The position numbers and the translations under genes are program-made. From Hyphomicrobiales bacterium (lineage in GTDB: Bacteria; Pseudomonadota; Alphaproteobacteria; Rhizobiales; Hyphomicrobiaceae): a stretch of 9,996 nucleotides of DNA. Where the stretch lies: contig JAFKKW010000379.1 of NCBI GenBank assembly GCA_017304275.1, positions 1 through 9,996 on the forward strand. The letters run 5' to 3'. This document shows, in pieces, positions 7,505-9,996 of this stretch (positions are counted from its first letter, which is position 1; each line of letters starts with the position of its first letter). The notes beneath the pieces are model-generated. The model was not told the DNA's origin. It made no database searches and saw nothing but the letters and a program-made list of their open reading frames with translations.

Positions 7505-8506
7505 TCAATCGACCGTCAGCACGATCTTGCCGATGTGCTGGCTCGTTTCCATGCGCGCATGTGCCTCCGCCGCTCGCGCAAGCGGAAATGTGCTGTCGAT
7601 GACGATCTTCACCTTGCCGCTCGCTACCAGCGGCAGCGCGTGCTGCGCAACGGCGCGCGCGATCGCGCCCTTCACCTCCGTCGGCCGGATGCGTAGCGTC
7701 GAGCCGGTGAGCGTCAGCCGCTTCAGCATCACACGCATCATGTCGACGGTCACTTTGGAGCCGGCCTGGTAGCCGATGTTGACGAGGCGCCCGTCGTCGG
7801 CGAGCGAGCGGATGTTGCGGTCGACGTAATCGCCGCCCACCATATCGAGGATCACGTCGACGCCGCGTCCGTCCGTTACGGCTTTCACTGCTTCGACGAA
7901 GTCCTCCTCCGCATAGTCCACCGCGAGGTGCGCGCCGAGCGCGAGGCACGCCTCGCATTTCTGCCGCGAGCCTGCGGTGGCGATGACCTTGGCTCCGAGC
8001 GCCCGGGCAAGCTGGATCGCGGTCACGCCGATGCCGCTCGTGCCGCCGTGCACGAGGAACCACTCGCCGCTCTTCAACGCGCAGCGCTCGAACACGTTGT
8101 GCCAAACCGTGAAGAACGTCTCGGGGATGGCGGCCGCCTCGATCATCGACACCCCCTCCGGAATGGCAAGCGTCGCCGGCTCCTCCGCGAGCGCGTACTG
8201 CGCATAGCCGCCGCCGTTGAGCAGCGCCATGACGGGATCCCCGCCCTTGAACCGCGATACGCCCGCACCCAGCGCCGCGATCGTTCCCGCAACCTCGAGC
8301 CCCGGAATCGGCGAATGTCCCTTCGGCGCCGGATAGAGCCCCTTGCGCTGCAGGACATCGGGGCGGTTGACGCCGGCCGCCGCGACCTTGATCAGCACCT
8401 GTCCCGCACCCGGTGCCGGTAACGCCTGCTGCTCTGCAACCAAAACCTCCGGCCCGCCTTTGCCTTGAATGGCGATCGCAATCATGGCGTCGGGCAGGGT
8501 TGGCAT
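7505..8506 (-). CDS. NAD(P)H quinone oxidoreductase, PIG3-type (zinc-independent MDR family)
   Basis: A 333-residue cytosolic medium-chain reductase. The N-terminal GroES-like domain has GKGGPEVL (15-22), GVNRPDVLQRKGLYP (45-59) and PIPGLEVAGTI (67-76). The GVNR.D..QR.G.YP run is a hallmark of the PIG3/quinone reductase subgroup. The Rossmann half carries VHGGTSGIGVTAIQLARALGA (152-172), the coenzyme-binding loop, then GVDVILDMVGG and GRLVNIG. The structural and catalytic zinc ligands of alcohol dehydrogenases are absent, as expected for zeta-crystallin/QOR enzymes, which reduce quinones or enones with NADPH. The start at 8506 is chosen because AAGGAG lies 6 nt upstream; the frame stays open to ATG 8560, but those extra 18 residues do not resemble the family. 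It is convergent with the HAD gene and divergent from the DUF1192 gene, so probably monocistronic. No lost key residue was seen. Confidence 0.95.
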   Translation of the reverse strand: MPTLPDAMIAIAIQGKGGPEVLVAEQQALPAPGAGQVLIKVAAAGVNRPDVLQRKGLYPAPKGHSPIPGLEVAGTIAALGAGVSRFKGGDPVMALLNGGGYAQYALAEEPATLAIPEGVSMIEAAAIPETFFTVWHNVFERCALKSGEWFLVHGGTSGIGVTAIQLARALGAKVIATAGSRQKCEACLALGAHLAVDYAEEDFVEAVKAVTDGRGVDVILDMVGGDYVDRNIRSLADDGRLVNIGYQAGSKVTVDMMRVMLKRLTLTGSTLRIRPTEVKGAIARAVAQHALPLVASGKVKIVIDSTFPLARAAEAHARMETSQHIGKIVLTVD

Positions 8507-8512
8507 CGGTAG

Positions 8513-8518
8513 CTCCTT
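8513..8518 (-). promoter_or_regulatory. Ribosome binding site of the quinone oxidoreductase gene (decides the start)
   Basis: The minus strand reads AAGGAG, six bases, then ATG at 8506. The same six-base core and spacing are seen at the SDR-like gene, which supports both start choices. Confidence 0.75.
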
Positions 8519-8630
8519 CAAAGAATGCGTCGTCGCGTGAATACCGCGCCGGACACACATTCGACAACCCGCCGCGCTTGAGGCCCGCCCACGAAAGTGT
8601 CACGCTCCACGCAGTCAACGAAACTGAAGC

Positions 8631-8635
8631 GGGAG
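8631..8635 (+). promoter_or_regulatory. Ribosome binding site of the DUF1192 gene (decides the start)
   Basis: GGGAG followed by six bases and ATG at 8642. This supports the short form of the protein over an in-frame ATG at 8597, whose extra residues lie before the usual family N-terminus. Confidence 0.55.
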
Positions 8636-8641
8636 TGCGCC

Positions 8642-8839
8642 ATGGATTGGGATGACGCCAAGCCGACGCCGCCGAAATCCGCGAGCATCGGCGACAATCT
8701 CGAGACACTGTCCGTGGCCGAGTTGGAGGAGCGCATCCACGCATTTGCAGCCGAGATCGAGCGCGTGAAAACGGAGCTTGCCAGAAAACGCGCCCACGAG
8801 AGCGCCGCGGCGGCCTTGTTCAAAAAGCCCGGCGACTGA
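8642..8839 (+). CDS. DUF1192 family small protein
   Basis: A 65-residue protein starting MDWDDAKP. It has the core IGDNLETLSVAELEERIHAF (residues 16-35) and then a charged helix (AEIERVKTELARKRA) ending in an Ala-rich AAAALF. The 'L..LSV.ELEERI..L..EI.R...E...K' pattern and the size of about 60 residues match DUF1192, an uncharacterised family found widely in Alphaproteobacteria. The helix from about 23 to 51 has heptad-like spacing and probably forms a coiled coil. No signal peptide or membrane segment is present, and its function is unknown. It is divergent from the quinone oxidoreductase gene with 135 bp between starts; in that gap I see no convincing promoter pair for either gene. Confidence 0.85.
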   Translation: MDWDDAKPTPPKSASIGDNLETLSVAELEERIHAFAAEIERVKTELARKRAHESAAAALFKKPGD

Positions 8840-8883
8840 CGAAAAGCCGCAAAGCGCCGAATATCCTCCGGTTTCGCGGCGCA

Positions 8884-8912
8884 TTGACCCGTTCGCCGCC
8901 CCCAGGCTAGCA
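8884..8912 (+). promoter_or_regulatory. Candidate sigma-70-type promoter for the CNNM/CBS gene
   Basis: TTGACC (8884-8889) is followed after 17 bases by CTAGCA (8907-8912), which resembles the alphaproteobacterial housekeeping pattern TTGAC-N17-CTATAT. It would leave a leader of about 70 nt before the TTG start. The -10 match is only partial. Confidence 0.3.
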
Positions 8913-8992
8913 TCCGGGGCTTCGCAACATGGAGTGGCTTCGACGCAGGCGCGCTTCCCAAAGCGCAACCCATTAAGTCGGCCGCAAAAAAC

Positions 8993-9996
8993 TTGATCGA
9001 AGTTCTGATTGTTCTGGGCCTCATTCTGTTGAATGGCCTGTTTCCGCTATCCGAGCTGGCTGTCGTCTCGGCCCGCCAGCCCCGCCTCAAAGCCCTCGCC
9101 GCCACCGGCAAGAGGGGAGCCGACAGTGCCCTCGCCCTCTCGGCAGACCCGGGCAAGTTCCTCTCCGCCGTTCAGATCGGCATTACGCTGATCGGCATCA
9201 TCAACGGTGTCTACTCGGGCGAGACGTTCGGCGCGTACGCCTATACGCTGATCGGCATCATCAACGGTGTCTACTCGGGCGAGACGTTCGGCGCGTACGC
9301 CTATGCCGCGCTCCGCGAGCTCGGCCTGTCCGAGACCGCAGCCGCTGCCATCGGCTACGGTTTCGTCATCACCGTCATCACCTATCTTTCCGTGATCGCG
9401 GGAGAGCTCGTTCCCAAGAACCTCGCCCTGCGCAACGCGGAGACCATCGCCTGCATGGTCGCCCCCGCCATGACCGCGTTCTCCCGTATCGCCCGCCCGG
9501 CGGTCTGGCTGCTCGACGCCTCAACGCGCCTCGTGTTCCGCCTGTTCGGCCAGGCCGAGACCAGCGAAAGCCAGGTCTCCGACGAGGAAATCGCCATCGT
9601 CATCTCGGAGGCCGAGGCAGCCGGCGTGCTCGAGAAGCACGAGCGCGAGATGATCTCCGGCGTCATGCGTCTTGCCGATCGCACGGTCGTCGGCCTCATG
9701 ACGCCGCGCACCGACGTCGACTGGATCGACATCGGGGCCTCCGAGGCCGAAATCAAGCGCGAGCTGATTGAGATACCGCATTCGCTGATCCCCGTCGGCG
9801 AGGGGGACATCGATACGCTGGTCGGCGTCGTGCGCGCCCGCGAGCTGCTCGCCGCCACCGGCAAGAGGGGAGCCGACAGTGCCCTCGCCCTCTCGGCAGA
9901 CCCGGGCAAGTTCCTCTCCGCCGTTCAGATCGGCATTACGCTGATCGGCATCATCAACGGTGTCTACTCGGGCGAGACGTTCGGCGCGTACGCCTA
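8993..9996 (+). CDS. CNNM/DUF21-CBS domain membrane protein (hemolysin-like, CorC-type family), 3' end missing and internally duplicated
   Basis: The frame opens after a TGA at 8885. Reading from TTG 8993 gives MIEVLIVLGLILLNGLFPLSELAVVSARQ, the standard N-terminus of this family, so TTG is taken as start although no strong SD is visible. Next come the DUF21 membrane segments with ADPGKFLSAVQIGITLIGI and YLSVIAGELVPKNLALR, then a soluble part with EEIAIVISEAEAAGVLEKHEREMISGVMRL and MTPRTDVDWIDI, the first CBS motif. The family is linked to Mg2+/Co2+ efflux and, historically, haemolysins. Two anomalies stand out. A 20-residue block (TLIGIINGVYSGETFGAYAY) is present twice in tandem; homologs as I know them have one. 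After VGVVRARELL, inside the CBS region, the protein jumps back in frame to its own N-terminal segment until the window ends. The true C-terminus is not in the window. Reliable sequence probably stops near 9847. Confidence 0.85.
   Translation, partial: MIEVLIVLGLILLNGLFPLSELAVVSARQPRLKALAATGKRGADSALALSADPGKFLSAVQIGITLIGIINGVYSGETFGAYAYTLIGIINGVYSGETFGAYAYAALRELGLSETAAAAIGYGFVITVITYLSVIAGELVPKNLALRNAETIACMVAPAMTAFSRIARPAVWLLDASTRLVFRLFGQAETSESQVSDEEIAIVISEAEAAGVLEKHEREMISGVMRLADRTVVGLMTPRTDVDWIDIGASEAEIKRELIEIPHSLIPVGEGDIDTLVGVVRARELLAATGKRGADSALALSADPGKFLSAVQIGITLIGIINGVYSGETFGAYA
9095..9243 (+). repeat. 149-bp direct repeat, copy 1
   Basis: These 149 bases recur without mismatch at 9848-9996. 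The offset is 753 bp (251 codons), so both copies are read in the same frame and encode the residues from LAATGKRGADS to GETFGAYAY. The bases before the two copies differ (C at 9094, G at 9847), which defines the left boundary. Confidence 0.95.
9184..9303 (+). repeat. Perfect 60-bp tandem duplication (two units)
   Basis: Unit 1 (9184-9243) and unit 2 (9244-9303) are identical, beginning TACGCTGATC and ending GCGTACGCCTA. The match runs one base further, to 9304. The unit is 20 codons, so the reading frame is kept. Removing one unit restores a normal-looking DUF21 segment (GETFGAYAY followed by AALRELG). Confidence 0.97.
9848..9996 (+). repeat. 149-bp direct repeat, copy 2, at the window end
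   Basis: Identical to 9095-9243. It begins inside the CBS-region codons for ELL and ends on the last base of the window, which corresponds exactly to the last base of the first 60-bp tandem unit (9243). The position suggests a contig end in an unresolved repeat. Confidence 0.95.

Noticed and set aside
7368..8744. Minus-strand open frame of 458 codons overlapping the quinone oxidoreductase gene in another frame
   Set aside because: Arg/Gly/Ala-rich low-complexity shadow. The overlapping frame has clear quinone reductase motifs.
1..9996. Defence island, toxin-antitoxin, CRISPR, phage or mobile element cargo
   Set aside because: All genes match housekeeping or transport families or are degenerate members of them. 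There are no transposases, integrases, tRNA junctions or spaced short repeats.

Overview
The window is high-GC DNA with strong GC3 codon bias and looks like an alphaproteobacterium, most likely Hyphomicrobiales (Rhizobiales). Three things point that way: a DUF1192 gene (a small family typical of Alphaproteobacteria), a class IIA HAD hydrolase of the TIGR01459 type, and an intergenic palindrome built around ATGGCCGGG/CCCGGCCAT, a repeat style common in Rhizobiales. This is judged by eye from the sequence, with no database search. The genes are ordinary chromosomal genes. No defence system, CRISPR array, phage, insertion sequence, tRNA or rRNA is visible.

Layout. (1) 1-3274, plus strand: the last 66 codons of an RND periplasmic adaptor, overlapping by one base (TGATG) a complete RND efflux permease of 1023 aa. 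(2) 3275-3617: convergent intergenic region with a GC-rich hairpin and a 92-bp nested palindromic element whose arms carry compensatory changes. (3) 3618-4367, minus strand: an SDR-fold protein that has lost the Ser, Tyr and Lys catalytic positions. (4) 4368-4721: divergent region with two small adjacent hairpins. (5) 4722-6548, plus: a membrane-anchored protein with two TM segments, a long Pro/Ala-rich linker with three PPPLPP motifs, and a degenerate EAL domain. (6) 6605-7480, plus: HAD-IIA hydrolase. (7) 7505-8506, minus: PIG3-type NAD(P)H quinone oxidoreductase, convergent with the HAD gene. (8) 8642-8839, plus: DUF1192 protein, divergent from the oxidoreductase. (9) 8993 to the window end, plus: a CNNM/DUF21-CBS membrane protein (hemolysin-like/CorC-type family) with a TTG start.

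How the genes fit together. The adaptor and permease form one efflux operon. The EAL-like gene may be co-transcribed with the HAD gene (56-bp gap). The other genes look like independent units separated by convergent or divergent gaps.

The most anomalous part is the last gene. It contains a perfect, in-frame 60-bp tandem duplication. Its last 149 bases are a perfect in-frame copy of a segment 753 bp upstream, and the copy ends at the last base of the window exactly where the first 60-bp unit ends. This is either an unresolved assembly loop at a contig end (favoured) or a real tandem rearrangement. The two most interesting biological points are the paired loss of catalytic residues in the SDR and EAL proteins and the covarying nested palindrome.
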